DNA of 64,000 nt from Trema orientale (Eukaryota > Streptophyta > Magnoliopsida > Rosales > Cannabaceae). Shown here piece by piece: positions 49,032 to 64,000 of the stretch (positions within the stretch are counted from its first letter, which is position 1; the number at the start of each line of letters is the position of its first letter). A program made the translations under genes and the position numbers. The stretch covers positions 2,106,362 through 2,170,361 of the forward strand of contig JXTC01000005.1 of the NCBI GenBank assembly GCA_002914845.1, read 5' to 3'. Under the pieces are notes generated by a model. It saw only the letters and a list, made by a program, of their open reading frames with translations. It had not been told where the DNA came from and did no database searches.

Positions 49032-52000
49032 CTAAAAATATACAGAGAGCTTCTCGCCTATCAAGTTTTGTAGCATGTTACATTTCTCCAACAACTTGCT
49101 CAATTTTTCAGCTTCGTCATTCACCTTGCCAACCACCTCAATTTCTCTAACGGTATTATCTGCAACAACCATTCTATGATCCCGATCAACCCCGGAATTA
49201 TCGTCCATGAAACCATTTGCATCGGCAGGCTCTTGATTGGCAGTCATCTGAGGAAGAAATTGATTAGCTTCTGGCAGTGACTGGCCCATACTGAAAGGAA
49301 GGGGACTACAACTAACTTCGATCATTTCATCCAGAGATGGTCGATTTAAATAATATGGTGAAACTCTATTGCCTTCAAGCCCTAGATCACCAAAAGCTGG
49401 AGAGACATCGGGATGCTCTAAAACATAAGCCAAAGAAAATGACCCATTGGATATACCCATTAACCGCCAATGGAATATCCTCCGGAAGATCGTAACCCAG
49501 TTCGGAACAATTCGGAAGCATGAGCCACACGGTTCAAGTGAACAACTTTGCAGCATTATGCTTGCTTCATTTATAGCCAGCCCAATGCCTGCTTCTGTAA
49601 GGTATCTGATCAGGCTCATTCCAAATTCTTCTCTCTGGATCTTGATCTCCCTTTCTGCATTTGAACCTTTGACCAAGTAAGACAAGTCTTCGTGGAAGAG
49701 AGGAAGTTTACAATCCCGTAGTGTAGATTTCAGTGGTTCAATTCTCTCATATGAGCTCCACCCAATACCAGGCACACATTCCTCCACAAATCTAAACTCC
49801 TCCAGCAGAGCAATCTCGGAGCAAGGCCAACCAGTGCGATTTGCTTTGGCAGCATTATCAATGTCCTCAACTGACCGATCCAAGGCATCATTGAAGGCTA
49901 TGACAAAGTTATTAGGATCAAATTCAATATCTCTGATCCTGTCTAGTGCCTCCAAGGAAGGATTTAGGTGACTAAGAACAAGTTCACGGGTTTTAACACA
50001 ATGAAGAACAAGTTGTGGAGGTGATTCACTTGCCAGCCACTGTAGTCCCTCCCTTAAACGGTAATCACTGTAAAACCCATCCAAACATTCCATTTGCTGG
50101 TCTTCAATAAGGGAAACAACCAGAAAGCTGCTTATCCGTGACTTGTCAATGTTGAGGAGCCCCAACTCATTAACTATTATGGAGGTAGGATCTGAAACCT
50201 CATCCTTGTGTGAGCTACTTAAGATTAGTAGAGGCAAACAAGAACCAGAAGGTATTGACATCAAAAGTTCATGAAGCTGAGCTTTTTGAAGATTCCAAGG
50301 GATGCTATCACATGCAAGGAACAAAACAGCACTTGCACCAGATACAGTCTCAATCAGATCGTTGAAATTTGCATCCTTTACTACAGACAAGCAGCAAGTC
50401 AGATCTGTATACAATTCACCAGAAACCCACTTCTTCCAAATTGACAGTCCAGAAGATGAAACTACCAAATCATCATCATCATCATCATCGTTTCTGAAAG
50501 GCATGAGTTTTGAGAGCAACCATCTGCCTGGTGATGAATGGGCAGTTCGGCTCATCTTTCCTATTTCAGCTTCTTCTGGATTATTCTTTTGAGAACATAC
50601 AATAACTTTCCAACAGAGGCATTTAGCATCAGGATTTCTTCCGCTTAGTATAAGAGCTATTTCTTCTGAAACATTAAGTCTTGACCATGATTGTTTATGC
50701 TTGTTATATCTCTCCCTCAGAGCATGATTGATGTCAAACTCGCCAGATGTGCTAGGAGGCTAACAAAGAAGTAGGGGAAAAAAAAACACCATAAGACACT
50801 TAGTTAACAAGGTGTCAAGGTTAAGAGATATGACCAACTAGTTTATGTGCCCATTTTATAGTTGGAAGATGAAGAGAAAGAGGGGAGGAAATTCATGTCA
50901 GTGACTTCTAGGAATATAAACTTCATGCTAACTTATAATGCGAACAGAGGTACATAAGCTGCAGGATATGGAAAAGCTTACATCTCTTTTCAGATGAACC
51001 GGTGGGCCCAAGGATAATGAATTCAATGCAGCATTTGCAGCAAATTGCCTTTGTTCTCGCAATTCCCTCTTCCTTGAAGTACGTCTCCTCCATAACCTAA
51101 AGAGAGAAATTCAGGATCAGCAAAGCACATGGTGTGACAATAATCTCAAAGATCAGTCAAAGAACTAGAACTTCCAGCAGAAAGTTGGGGGATAAGAAAA
51201 AGTAAAACAAAACCTCAGTATTAACTTGAGTTTTGCCTCAGCAATTTCTTCATGTTCATAATTTGCCAAATCTTCCTCACTTTCATTTTCCTGGAGGACA
51301 TCCGGAGGTTCTTCTTCTTCCACTTTATCCTCCAAACTTCTAGGTAGTGAATTCTCCGGAGCATAATTATAAGGTGCATCTAGAATTCTATCTTGCAGAG
51401 CTGTTTGTGAAACAAGTTGCAATGGTATTTGATTTGATTCTCCTCTTTCTTGAGGTTCTTTCATTTGAAACAAGTCTCTCTGTGCAGAGATATCAAAAGA
51501 AATCTCATAATTTGATTTCCCCTCATTACTGGCTTTGCTAGGAAGGGGTTTAGGTAAGGAGAAACCCCATGACAATGGATTGAAACCCTTAACCTTAGGG
51601 TCATCGTTATGCGGACTGACTATGGGCATTTCAGACGTTGGTTTTATTTGTTGGTGATCTTTCGGGGATGGAACAGCTTCAAAATCAGCCATATCTTCAT
51701 CCACTGAGCGTACAGGACTAAATACTTCAACTGATGGGCTATCATGGACGTGTTTTTCCCTTTCACCCGAAGGAGAAACTTTTAGTGCACTGTTGGTTGT
51801 GTTGGCTATCTGAACTTCTTTTGGTGCTTTAGTAGGAGATATGAGGAGAGTAGAAAGCAAAACATCTTCTATTATCATTCCTGATTTTTTCATATCAACG
51901 AGTTTAGAGCACCTGGTAGGATAGTCCTTATCAACATTGAGAAATGGTCCGTCCTTCACCATATATGGCTCTTCAAAGACCTTTATCTGGAAGCCGTGGT

Positions 52001-55000
52001 ATTCTAAAAGGCTTTCCATGTCCTCTTCCTAATTTCAAACACCATAAAAAGGTATGGCAAGTAGGTATACATAGCAACGTCCAGAGTGCACAATACATAC
52101 AAATTAAAATCAAATCGAGAATAAGTACCTCCATTGCTAGCCACTTAGCAACGTGCATAATAGGTAGACCTTGATTGTTCTGGAGTCCAGCGTGTAGAGA
52201 AGCAAGTGCATGTGTCCGTAACTGGTAAAAATAGTAAAATAATAAATTTCCTTTTACTGTATCATCATATATGAATGAAGGGTTGCATATTCTCATATAT
52301 AGGTTGCAACAGAAAAATTCCAAGCATAACCGGCAGTAATAAGCATTAGATGGACTACAAGAGACCACGTTATCCATTGTGCAACAGACCATAAAAGTAA
52401 GGGTAGCCGGCCATGGTCCTATAAACTGAATGGGGATCAAAACCAAATGAAAATTTATTACCTTTGCAAAGTGAGCATGCATTAGGCATGCTTGAAGGTA
52501 ACTAGCTTTCCTCGCAAGCCGAAAAAAGGCAATAAAGTTTCCTGTTCTACAGGCTCTGGCAAAAGCAAAAGAATTCAATCATTAGGATATTGGATTTATG
52601 ATTCGTACTGTTGTCAGGGAATACATTCAAAGAGGAGCAATAACCTTGCTACATCACGTGCAAACAGCACCTCTTTTGTCTGTCTAATCTCTGGAGTCAT
52701 CTTTGCAAGATCAAGTGAGAGCTCTGCTGGTTCAACCTACTAGGAATCACTTATTTTCATAGACAACAAGAAAATGAAACCTTTACAATTGAGCAGCCAC
52801 TGCAGATGACTTACTATGTACCCAGGATGTTTGTCTAGCTTGAGAAGTGCATAATAACCTCGAAATTCTTTTTCTGTGGGAATGGCTATTCCTTTCTTTC
52901 TGTGATCATCATACATTTGGAACAATTCAACTGATGTTTTATTCATCTGTTCAATGTTGAGATGTGCATCAAAACCCTCAGAGAAGCCTTCTCCCTTTGA
53001 GTACTCACATAATTCATGCATGGCAATTACATGAAGTCTTATCTGAAACAGCCCAAAAACAATCAGAGATATTAAACACTTTGTGAAGAAAAGTCTACTG
53101 TTGTCATATCACCCAATATATTTGAGCCTACAACTGGAATAAAGAGAACTTATATGTCAAGTGCTACTGGAAAATTTTAAAATAAACGTGTACTATTGGA
53201 ATAATATTTAAAAAAGCGCCATATCTAGAATTCGTGGAAAGACTACTGCCACTAAAACAACTAAAATTATTGGAAGGCTGGCTCATGATGAATGCAAGAA
53301 AGCAACAAGATTGAAAAGTCTGGCTTCTATCATCTCATCCTTAACCAATTGCATACAATTTTAGTCCTTTATACAAAGGAACTACCAAAGTTGCTTTGTG
53401 ATGACTACTGAGCAAACCAGCAATAACTTATCACACAAACAAGACAGTGCATGGATACATACCATTTGTTCCAGCATAGTAATAGCACCTTGGTTAAAAA
53501 TGTGCTGCATTCTCAAATCCATTCTAATTGCTCGCATCCTATCCCACAAGAAATTATACATGCCAAGAAACCTATCATTGTAAGGCTGATCAAGCAAATT
53601 AAGCAAATAGCCAATTGTCTCCTGCAGGACAGGCATTGGTCTTATCAAGTTTGCTTCCCTCTCAGCCGTCCTATTATACTGCATGAAGCAAAATAAAGAA
53701 AATTACAACTTATTAACAGAGAAAGGGTAAGGGTTTAAGAATTCCCATGAAAAATCGATAGCCTATTTAAATAGCCCAAAATACGTTAAAGCACTACCTT
53801 TTTAACAGCAAGGTACTTGCTGGTTTGGTTTCTATCCCCATCCAAGCGCTCAAACCGGTCAAGATCCCCTTTCCTCTCTCGTTCGGCCCTTTCAGACTCT
53901 GTAGCACAAACAACTACATTTAAAGAAATTCTAACATAGCAGCTAGAAGTTACTAGCTACAGAAAACAATAAATTGGACAGAACTCATATAAAGAGTCAA
54001 TTGCTGTGAAATTTCATTATTTCAGGTCCTCGTAACTTATCTAACCAAAATTACAAGTGACTCTTTAGTAGTTATAAATAGATCAATCGAATAAGATAAA
54101 GCAAAATTCATGACCTCAAAGTTGAAAGCAGCAAAAATTTGTCATCAATAGCTCTAGTAACAATGTCCGGAGACATACCTGGACACATATCTGTGCACAA
54201 ACCAACAATAACACTAGATGGTCCTGAGCCTTCATACTCAGATAAAGGACTGCCACTGGCAACATCTTCAGCCAATTCTGTAGAATGTTCTGGAATTAAC
54301 TTGTTCCTGACAACAATAGATGGCTCATGCCGATTGGTTGAAACCTTTTTCTCTGCAGTATCAATACTGCTTTGCACTTTATCACCCAGTTCAACCTTGA
54401 AACGAGCCAATCTCTTTGCCTTGGCTTGCATTTCTCTGCAAATTAAATCAAATTTATTGAAGGGAAAAAAAAGACCCCCCATAAACAAAACAAACAAAGA
54501 CACTGGAAATTATAGATAAATTAAATTAACCGACCCAAAACATTACCGTTCAGCATCTTGACTAGCATAGGAGTCTCCCATAGTGGCTTCATTGGTGGAA
54601 AGTAAGGTAGGTGATCTTGATCTTTTCATAACCGGTAAGCCAGGGGGATTTGTTGTAGCAGCTTCAGAAAGAGTATCGTCTGCACGTGCCAATGACTTAC
54701 CAGGAGCTTGTGAATCATGAGTACTAAAGTCAACATTTGAAATAGTACCCAATGCAGGAGGAGGAGATAAAGAAAGCCTGGGAAGGAAAGCACAAATAAG
54801 ACTCAGAAAACTTTCCCATTGTCTTTTCTCCCTTTTAGAGCCCATATACGACAGTACGAGCATGATCATAAGGAATAGTCACCAGAAGTGTAGTGAACGC
54901 GTGACTATAGAATTTAAGAGTATTAAGCCGAACGCTAGTTAACGAAAGCGTGTGAAACAGACAATCCTCACTTGGCATCAGGATCTCGCCAATATACCGA

Positions 55001-57574
55001 ATCGCACTGTGGTATGGTATAGGATAAGGATGCGCCCGAAGAGGTACAGAATCAAAAGACGACTCATCAACAGGCACAAAACCCTCTGTACCAATGGTTG
55101 GAAACGACAACCTCAAGTATGTGAGTGGTCAAAAGATAACGATGATAACCATGGCTAGAAGCCGAAGACACAGGACTCTGAACACTGATTGTAAGGCACT
55201 AAACTAGAACAACAGACCAATTGTCAGATATAAGAATGCCACCCCCCTGATCATACCAGATCAATAATCTCCTGGGATATTCCATTTATCTGGAACTAGT
55301 TCCTGGTCCTAGACAATCTTTGAGTCAATGACTCTAACAGGAGTTTCCTTCCCAAGCACAGAACACAACCGAATAGAGTTAAGGACGTAACACAAGAATC
55401 CTTGTGTTACACCACACAAGATAAACGAGCTTAGAGATCGAAAGTGACAAAGAGAGTTCAATGGCTCCCAACCATTTTCTGTTCTCTGATTAGAGCAAGG
55501 AATAACAAGTTGTTGAGAAGACTAAAGGTGGTTTACATTGTGTCTATTGACATGTAAATCACACTCAATTGCTCATCTAGGAGTCTTAAAGTATTTTACC
55601 ACTCTCCAGTCTAACCAAAAGTTACCCTTTTAATTGATGCTGCTCTTATAACAAAAGTTCTACTTCAACAATAATGGCAACTACCTTTCACTCTATTAAT
55701 TCATATACCACTCTCCATAACTTTCTTTTAACTTCTATTTAATTCCGTGACTAATCATGAAATAATTTCCATTGACAAGTCTAACAAAATGCCATTACTC
55801 TTACCTTTTCCTATAAATTGAATACTATTGTTACCACAACCTCTTTACATATTCAAAACCTGAATAATCTTAATGAGTAGGTAGAATGGAGGTTTAAAGC
55901 AAACATATTAAACTCACTCAAGATAAATGTTTTCTATGGTCATCCGAATAGATTATTACCCTTTATTTAGCCTACCTTTTTGAATTGCTCCGAGGAAAAT
56001 GAGAATTTTCAAGGAGAACTTCGTTGGCAAGTGGTGGAGTAGGGGATCTGATTTGATTTGTCACTCGAACATCACCAAATCTGTTTCTTTCAGAATCATA
56101 AGAACTCATATAAGGTGAGACTGAAGATTGATCTTGTCCATCCAGCAAATCATCGTAACTGACTGGCGACTTGCGCCGACCATCGAAGGAATTGGAAAAT
56201 GAAGCAGGCCTGTTCAACAAACATCAAATTAATCGAGGAAACACAACGCCACACAGAAAAGCTGAATGGAGAAGCATTGAACGAAAGAGAGATCATCATC
56301 GTGATTATTATCAATGCCATCCAAAAAGCAAACCATGCATCTGATCTTCAGGTCATATAAGTTAGTAAACAAAAGAGAGATCATCATCATAATTATTTGA
56401 CAGTAGTAACCAGCCAGCCAGCAAAAGCATAATGTAAGCAGAGCGTTTTTTGGAGGAAAGAAGAAAAAAGACCATAAGCACAAGCCTTAGTGTCTCAAAC
56501 ACGACATGGAGAATTCCAACAACAATAAACGGACACATGGTAATGTTTGCGGCCAGTAACAAGATAGTTTGCATATCGTGCATACACATATAAACACAAA
56601 CACACTCATAAACTCACCGCACAGGGGAAGCTCGAACGAAAGAAGGGCGAAAAGTCTCAACAGAATGATTGTGTATAGAAGCCAGCTCAGGTGAATGAGT
56701 TCTCGGAGGAACAAAGTGACCACTACAATCATCAACAAGAAATATACAAACCCCGACAAATTAACTGGTGAATAAATTAAAGCAGAAAATTAAGAAACCA
56801 AAACACAGCCAAATATGTACATACCGTACAGGTGCAGCTCTAACAGAAGGACGAAAACCCACACTGGGAAGATTGTTTCTAGAAGCCAAATTCAGTAGTT
56901 AGGTACAAATTAAATAATTACAAATTAAAAATGGTAAAAATAATTTTTTTTTTAAATTGTACCTTCTTGGTGCCCCGTGGCTAAAATCTCTGGAATTATC
57001 TTGTGGTGGCGACATAAACGAAGGTGAATTGGTTCTTTTAGCATTACGTGATCGAGCCACCTTGAGAGTGACGCTACTAGAATCAGAATTAGTGGAAGCA
57101 ACAACGGAAGTAGTGACCATAGAAGGAGGAGGACTCTGGTGAAACTGGGGAGGAGCATCGTTTTTTCTGAAAAAGGGTCTTTGCCCATCACCCCAAATCG
57201 GAGGACCATGAGACTCAACAGGCCTAATAGAAGAAAAGGTACGAAAGCTATAAAAACGACAATCTCTTCCTCTCCAATACATACATACATATATATATAT
57301 ATATAACATTTCATGTCGTACTGTATTTCGATCTCAGAAAAACCATCTTTATGGGAATTAAATAAGAGTGGATGGAAGGGTGAGAGTGAGAGAACCTGGG
57401 AGGAGATCGCAGAGGCGGGGAAGGGTTGAAGAAAGGTGGGGTCGTTGGCGGAGAAGGACGACGAAGGACATTGCCGAAGAGTGGCTGCTGCTGCTGAGAC
57501 TTGGGGGCTCCTCCTCCTCCTCCTCCTCCTCCGATTGCTGGCCCTGATTCCTTCCCGAATCCAGAATACGCCAT
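49032..57574 (-). CDS. SAC3B: SAC3 family protein B (TREX-2 mRNA export scaffold), complete
   Basis: Scaffold of the nuclear-pore TREX-2 complex, which links transcription to mRNA export. Sixteen minus-strand exons: 57396-57574, 56963-57223, 56825-56878, 56618-56722, 55976-56209, 54547-54777, 54179-54435, 53798-53898, 53463-53678, 52815-53042, 52645-52736, 52462-52555, 52129-52221, 51214-52028, 50982-51096, 49032-50759. They total 4803 nt, 1601 codons with stop, and phase is kept at all junctions. The SAC3/GANP domain (about residues 434-735) carries GLCTDMCP, ESERAERERKGDLDRFERLD, YNRTAEREANLIRPMPVLQ, FLWDRMRAIRMDLRMQHIFN and DKHPGY. The N-terminus is rich in Gly, Pro and Ser. A basic helix (LKLILRLWRRRTSRKREL, around 980-1000) resembles the yeast Sac3 helix that holds centrin and Sus1; that is inference. 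The C-terminal 570 residues carry an acidic D run and no motif I recognise. Confidence 0.95.
54840..55960. other. Long SAC3B intron with unrelated sequence
   Basis: The intron between exons 5 and 6 is about 1.2 kb, longer than its neighbours, and contains a minus-strand 93-codon frame (54835-55116: RLSFPTIGTEGFVPVDESS) unrelated to SAC3B. It may be a transposon remnant. No terminal repeats or target-site duplication were found. Confidence 0.35.
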
Positions 57575-58879
57575 TGCTGCTTCTGCTTCTTCTTCTTCTT
57601 CTTCTAGGGCATTCTTTCTCTCTACTTTAAATTTCTCAGCTCAGCTCAGTTCATGTCATGTCCAACAATAATAAATTTAAATTACACATCTCAAAATGGA
57701 AAAAAAGGAGAGGAAATTATCATCAAATAAACTTGTTAATTTATTTTTGCCCAAAATTATGATCAACTTTTAGAATTGCCCTTTACATCATATCTAATTA
57801 ATTATTATTTTATTTTTTTGGAGATAATTATTTCTTAAAGAGATCTTTAGACCTATTTAAATTTATCCAAACCATAATCATCTAGACTGGAGAGAAGCAA
57901 AAGTTAATATGACGTACTCGTCTCGTCTTCAAGACCAATGAAATCAAATGGAAATAGATTCAAGTTTAACCCCAAAAAAAATAAAAAAATAAAAAAGTAA
58001 GAGAGAAAGAAGTAGAAATAGATTCAAAATCAAATTAAAATAAAACTTAAATTTAAAAAAAATAGTTTAATTTTATTTCGACTTTCACCAAGGCAAATTT
58101 GTTATTTATTTTCGATCTCCTTCCAACTTACCTTATTGGGATGGATAAATTTGATAGGTGTTAAAAATTCATAGAAATAATTGATTTGACAAAACAAGAA
58201 TATAATCTAAAAATAATCTCAATATATGAATTTTTTTTTATAATAATCTAAATATTTGATTTAAAATTTTCAAAAAAAAATGCATTAAATGTGTTGATAG
58301 TGGGTTTTGACAGATTTTAATTTTAGCCTTTAATTAGGGGGAAATTAGACGGAATACGAGATATAGCCTTTAAATTATATTTATACGGTGTATGGGAGAA
58401 TAAGTTTTGAAAAATACGACCTTACTTTTATAAATACGGTTTGACATGAAAAATTAAGGCGTCAAAGTCTCTAAACCTTACATGTGGCCAAACAGGACAA
58501 AGTTGCCCTCTACTGCAGTGAGCAGCGTCTCAACGGCCAACGCCCTTTTTCTTTTCCATTACTTTGTCTTTTTTTTTTTTGTTTTTTTACTTTAACTTTG
58601 CTCTTTTGTCTTTTGTGTAATTTTTATCACCATTTATTTCTTTTTTGTCTTCTAGTTATTCTTGTTAAAACAAAACGTTTCTTTTCTTTTTTTTCTTTTT
58701 TGATAATTTTGTTAAAGATATAAATTAATTTTTCTCTATTGAACTTTATAATTTTTTTCTTTTTTGCATTCTTTGTTTTTTTAGCCCTATACTTTTAATT
58801 GGTGACTTGGTAATTTAACGTTTTGTCACTTATAATAACAAAATAATGGTTTGAAGTTAGTAATTTATATAAAAAAATA
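57575..58879. other. 5' flank of SAC3B and intergenic
   Basis: A TTC run (about 57586-57605) lies in the probable 5' leader of SAC3B (minus strand). The rest is AT-rich with no gene seen. Confidence 0.5.
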
Positions 58880-60180
58880 TATATGTTGCCACAAGTATCC
58901 TTGGAGAAATCGAAAATGAAAACTTTTACCGTAGGTATCCAATCAAGTTACTTATGATATCCAAGAAATCGAAACTGATATTTGACATTCCTTATTATAA
59001 TAATTAAAAAAATAAATAAAGAATTACCATAGGTAAGATACCTAGAATATCCGGGAGACAGGAAAATAGTTGGGTATCGCTGAAAAAAAACAGTACAGAT
59101 ATTCTACAATAATACTTGAAGAGTTACCATAGGTATCTTAGTAAGATACTAGGTATCAGAAGTGAATACATATGGTATCCGTGAGGGGATGGGAATAGAG
59201 TTGTGTATTACTAAAAAAAAAAGAAAAAAAAAAGAAGAAGTTACCATAAATATTCTATTATTATAGTTGATACTTATGGTATCTTACCACAATACTTATG
59301 GCAACCATAAAGTGAGAAGAGAATTGGGTGTTTTTTAGCCAAAACAAATTACTATTAGTATCTTACTAGGATACTTAATGTATTCATAGATATTGAAAAA
59401 AATAAAAAGAGTTAGCATAGATATCTTTATTTCTATTTTTTTTTTAAAAAAAAAATGCCATAGGTATCCTAACATGTTACCTATAGTTTTTGGTATGGCT
59501 TTTGGTAAATGGGTGGGGAGTTGGATGCTCTTCATTAAAAAGATAAGAAAAATACAGGATTTTATAATAAGTATTCTACTATAATATGCCTTTAAATTAT
59601 TCAAACAAAAAATATCTAAGGTATTTAGAAAAATTGAGAATGTAGTTTAAGAGGTCACCTTTGATAGCATAATGGATGTTCGTTATTGAAAATTTACCAT
59701 AAGTATCATTGTAGATACCATAAGTATCATTGCAGGATACTAACTGTATCTATGAATTGGAAGGGGTGTTAGATGTTTCTCATTGCAAAATTTATTGTAG
59801 GTACCTTAAATATCTTTGTAGGTATTATAGGTATCTTACAAGGATACCTATGGTTTTTTGATAAATTAGGGAGAAATAAAAGTTACTGTAGGTATCCTAC
59901 TATATTACCTATAGTATCTGAGATATGGAATGAGAGTTGGGACTCGGGAGTTTTTTATTTCTAGGAAGAAAAAAAAAAGATACTTATAGTATCTTATTTC
60001 GATACCTATAATATCTTATTAAGTTACTTATGGTATCTAATAAAATTAGAAGGTAAGCTTAAAAAGTTATGCTTGGTATCTTAATATGTTACTTATAATA
60101 TCAATTCAAATAAATTAGATTGGTATTTTTTAATGCTTCTTATTATTTAAAAAAAAAAAAACAAAGACTAGGTATTTATA
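58880..60180. repeat. Degenerate tandem array of a palindromic ACCATAGGTATC motif
   Basis: About 1.3 kb in which the motif ACCATAGGTATCTTA and its reverse complement TAAGATACCTATGGT recur in many variants (for example near 58930, 59025, 59126, 59242, 59455, 59830 and 59885). They are separated by T-rich spacers often containing GAGTTGGGTGTTTTT-like sequence. The apparent period is about 100 bp, highly diverged. No coding sequence. It could be a decayed minisatellite or satellite-like array, or nested MITEs. Confidence 0.75.
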
Positions 60181-61640
60181 CTATCTATAATATTAAAAGA
60201 GGACTTGCGTTTCTTATTCTTACATGAACAAAAAAAATACTCGCTAATTAATTTTTATAAGAATTTGACATATGTTTATTTAAATAATTACTCAAAAAAG
60301 CAAAAGAGTGCATTTAAAAATTTGAGATTTCCAATACAGACAGTTACGCATAAATAAAATAGAACTCCAATTATCTACAAGAAAATTCGAAATAGGCAGA
60401 ATAGAGCTGATGTAATAAAAGGGAAAAAAATAATTTCCGATTTAAAAATAAAAGAGTTGATAACATGTGTTGATGCTGACATTGCATCAGCTAGCTTTTC
60501 GTTTGTCGCCGGTTTTTCTTTTCTCCTGTCTGATGCGCGTCAGACGGTATTTTAAAACTTTAGAGTCCGTAGTTTTTAACTTTTTGAAGCAATTGTCCGT
60601 ATTTTTTAAAAGTTTTTGTATGGTCCGTATTTTTAAAATTTGGATTACTTTTTTCCGTATTTTTGTAGAAACCCCTTTAATTAGTGCGCCAAATAATACT
60701 ATAATTTATACAAATTCTCAAACTAATTAGGATAAACCAACCAATTGTACCTATATTTACGATTTGGATTTTAGGTTTTAATACTTTGATCGACTGAAAT
60801 TTCAGTTTTTTTTTTTTACTTTTATAATTAATTTATAAGAAAAGAAATCAAATACATGCTACTTATACAAATAAAATCTGCGAAATGAAAAGTTCTAAAT
60901 AAAGCTGTAGAAGGTTTAGCTCGTGTCGTAGGATAGATAATGAATTTATTTGGCTCAAGAACGAAAGGAAAAAATGAAAAATGAAAAAATGAAAAAGGTA
61001 AAAAAAAATACTAAAATATAATGTAAATTATATTGCGGTGCAGCTTAAACCACGAAAATTTTTCTTCACGTTTGAAGTGTGTCAATTTTAATTGAGCACC
61101 CCTAAAATGAATGTATTGTTTAGACTATCAATCTCGATAAAACTCTCTTATAAACATTTAAGAATCAATAGATCCATAGTTTATGTTTGTCCTTATTGAA
61201 AATAAGGGGTAAATGACATGAGTTAAGCTCTTTGACTAAGGTATAAAGTCGGTCTTTGACTAAGAAACTCATTTTCTTTATTGTTCAGCCATAACTAGAA
61301 ACTGGCAACTTACTTAAACAAATACGCTAATATGAATACTCTTCCAATGAAAAGAAAATGCAATCAAAAGCAAAAAAAGCAGCTTTAGTACCCAAATTCA
61401 TAGAAAACATATAATCAAATATGTATTTTCTTTCTTTTTTGGTTCATAATATGATAATCAATGCAAATGTCAATAAATGTAAGCACATAAAACGGTCTTA
61501 AGGGGGGTTCAATATTCTCCTATCCCAAATTCTCAAACAAAGCATCAATCTCCCAATACTACTCATTTTCACCACCACCAAAAAAAAAAATAATAATAAA
61601 GGAAAGAAAAAAATAAAAATAAAAATAAAATAGGTGGGAT
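60181..61640. other. Intergenic, no gene seen
   Basis: AT-rich. Around 61205 the sequence GGGTAAATGACATGAGTTAAG recalls the left end of the TIR element at 29873, but no matching right end was found. The far end near 61560-61630 is A-rich and probably lies beyond the helicase gene. Confidence 0.35.
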
Positions 61641-61751
61641 GGGGCTTAGTGCCTCCCCAAGGACCCAAGACTATGAAGACCTACACAGCCCAATTGCCAA
61701 ATACCTGTGTTCCCAATCTTAAAACAACTGCAGCCCCAGCCCCACCCTAGC

Positions 61752-61814
61752 AGTGTAACAAGTGAGTTTGTTCCAATCCAGAGAGTGTAACAAGTGAGTT
61801 TGTTCCAATCCAGA
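61752..61814. repeat. 32-bp tandem duplication in helicase 3' region
   Basis: Two adjacent copies beginning AGTGTAACAAGTGAGTTTG at 61752 and 61784, identical over at least 31 bp. It lies about 100 bp beyond the helicase stop codon, so probably in its 3' untranslated region. Confidence 0.9.
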
Positions 61815-61916
61815 TAGCTAAGTCTCAAACCACTGCTGCATATTTCAGTTTCCGAATAGAAATACAACTCTAGTCAAGGACCGAGTAGGGATTAAGAAAA
61901 AGAATATCATCAATAC

Positions 61917-64000
<2,084 letters not shown>

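Noticed and set aside
52080..52578. 201-codon minus-strand frame within SAC3B
   Set aside because: It reads through exon 12, intron 12 and exon 13; only the exon parts match SAC3B.

Overview
The window is nuclear DNA from a flowering plant, almost certainly a dicot. It is AT-rich, genes have GT-AG introns, and much of the space between genes is LTR-retrotransposon and MITE debris. The recognisable proteins are plant families: LIFEGUARD/BI1-like, GATL, S-adenosylmethionine decarboxylase, PP2C, SAC3B and a DEAD-box helicase. The species cannot be fixed from the sequence. There is one 390-base assembly gap (24301-24690) and a single N at 32835.

The first 27 kb hold broken genes and transposons. 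In order: a decayed AP-5 mu-subunit gene (1-1940); a MITE (2707-3062); a solo LTR nested inside an older LTR element (3390-7062); two tandem minus-strand LIFEGUARD-like genes (about 7.9-10.2 kb and 14.0-17.4 kb), each with a different frame-breaking lesion; a stray first exon of coatomer alpha (12546-12756); a PP2C fragment (17935-18191); the C-terminal half of a GATL glycosyltransferase with four in-frame stops (20795-21415); and a truncated Copia element (about 21655-26674) carrying a nested solo LTR (23793-25598).

From 27 to 45 kb the window is mostly non-coding, with several MITEs. The one clear gene is an intronless S-adenosylmethionine decarboxylase (36924-37949, plus strand). It has a good TATA box, and no ATG lies between that box and its start codon.

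From 45 to 64 kb there are three well-supported genes. These are a PP2C phosphatase of the Arabidopsis At3g06270 type (45200-47611, plus), a complete 16-exon SAC3B mRNA-export factor (49032-57574, minus, 1600 codons with phase kept at every junction), and the 3' part of a DEAD-box RNA helicase with RGG and RS repeats (61917 to beyond 64000, minus). Between the last two lies a 1.3-kb degenerate tandem repeat built on a palindromic motif (58880-60180).

The genes do not form a pathway or cluster. The most notable structures are a small Mutator-like MITE family with three copies and perfect 9-bp target-site duplications, the twin LIFEGUARD copies with independent lesions, the concentration of truncated gene pieces in the left third, and the palindromic tandem repeat. 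I found no clear evidence of a wholly new biological system.
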